A stretch of 6,337 nt of DNA, taken from positions 1 to 6,337 of the forward strand of contig QMZF01000061.1 of NCBI GenBank assembly GCA_003663055.1. The letters run 5' to 3'. The notes beneath the pieces are model-generated. The model saw only the letters and a list, made by a program, of their open reading frames with translations. It did not search any database and was not told the DNA's origin. The stretch's first letter is position 1. Every line of letters starts with the position of its first letter. The translations under genes were made by a program, and so were the position numbers. This DNA comes from Archaeoglobales archaeon. GTDB taxonomy: Archaea; Halobacteriota; Archaeoglobi; Archaeoglobales; Archaeoglobaceae. Positions 6,143 through 6,337 of the stretch are shown one piece after another.

Positions 6143-6337
6143 TCAAAACTTTAACCATTGTTGAAGTCTGTTTTCTTCACTCTCCACGTCAAATGCATTA
6201 ATTCCAAAGTCTTTGGAAATCTCAGCAAGTTGCCTATCCGCAGTTAAGAAAACTTCTGAATTGCAGTATTTGGATGAAACAATCTGAATTGCATCGGCTT
6301 CGTAGATATGATATCTCAGAATTATATCAAGCGAATC
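6143..6337 (-). CDS. PIN-domain (VapC-like) ribonuclease, C-terminal part
   Basis: The last 64 codons of a gene that enters from beyond the right edge and ends with TGA at 6143-6145. It is open to the window edge with no break. The fragment shows the C-terminal half of a PIN domain: YHIYEADAIQIVSSKYCNSE (9-28 of the fragment) with the conserved acidic residue D15 in the DA motif, then VFLTADRQLAEI (29-40) with TAD-R, whose D34 is the usual fourth acidic residue. The final strand is FGINAFDV. PIN proteins of this size are usually VapC toxins, RNases held in check by a small antitoxin. The antitoxin is normally encoded just upstream, which here is outside the window, so toxin status is inference. 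No antitoxin-like gene lies downstream. Confidence 0.8.
   Translation of the reverse strand, partial: DSLDIILRYHIYEADAIQIVSSKYCNSEVFLTADRQLAEISKDFGINAFDVESEENRLQQWLKF

Overview
The window looks like chromosomal DNA from a hyperthermophilic euryarchaeon, most plausibly an Archaeoglobus-type organism. The grounds are an archaeal-type S13-S4-S11-RpoD gene string, an RNA polymerase subunit D with a full ferredoxin-like insert (two Cys4 motifs), an archaeal Nre DNA-repair protein, TATA/BRE promoter elements in place of bacterial -35/-10 boxes, and Lys/Glu/Arg-rich proteins. The genus is inferred, not demonstrated.

Layout: (1) 1-2110, plus strand: a polytopic membrane protein of the nucleoside-recognition/Gate type, then nreA, a DNA-repair protein with an N-terminal Cys4 motif and a C-terminal PCNA-binding-like tail. 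(2) 2096-4314, minus strand: the informational operon rpsM-rpsD-rpsK-rpoD (uS13, uS4, uS11, RpoD), tightly spaced (17, 11 and 13 bp). It has one obvious promoter, whose TATA box lies about 26 bp before the rpsM ATG, so the mRNA is probably leaderless; rpsD and rpsK instead have Shine-Dalgarno sites. RpoD and nreA converge and overlap by 15 bp, so the last codons of the NreA PIP-like motif lie antisense to the last RpoD codons. (3) 4315-4802: AT-rich spacer with the rpsM promoter, a perfect 16-bp palindrome and a possible decayed reading frame on the minus strand. (4) 4803-5494, plus strand: a two-gene HEPN-MNT toxin-antitoxin type module with overlapping genes and its own TATA/BRE element. (5) 5495-6142: no intact gene. 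It holds interrupted protein-like segments, one of which resembles the C-terminal part of a DDE transposase. (6) 6143-6337, minus strand: the C-terminal 64 residues of a PIN-domain (VapC-like) ribonuclease, cut by the window edge.

The window therefore joins a stable housekeeping block (translation, transcription, DNA repair) to a variable block upstream of rpsM that carries two toxin-type gene families and decayed sequence. I see no clearly new multi-gene system. The points most worth a second look are the antisense PIP/RpoD overlap, the HEPN protein lacking the canonical RX4-6H motif and probably mis-started by longest-ORF rules, and the decayed region between the two toxin-type loci.
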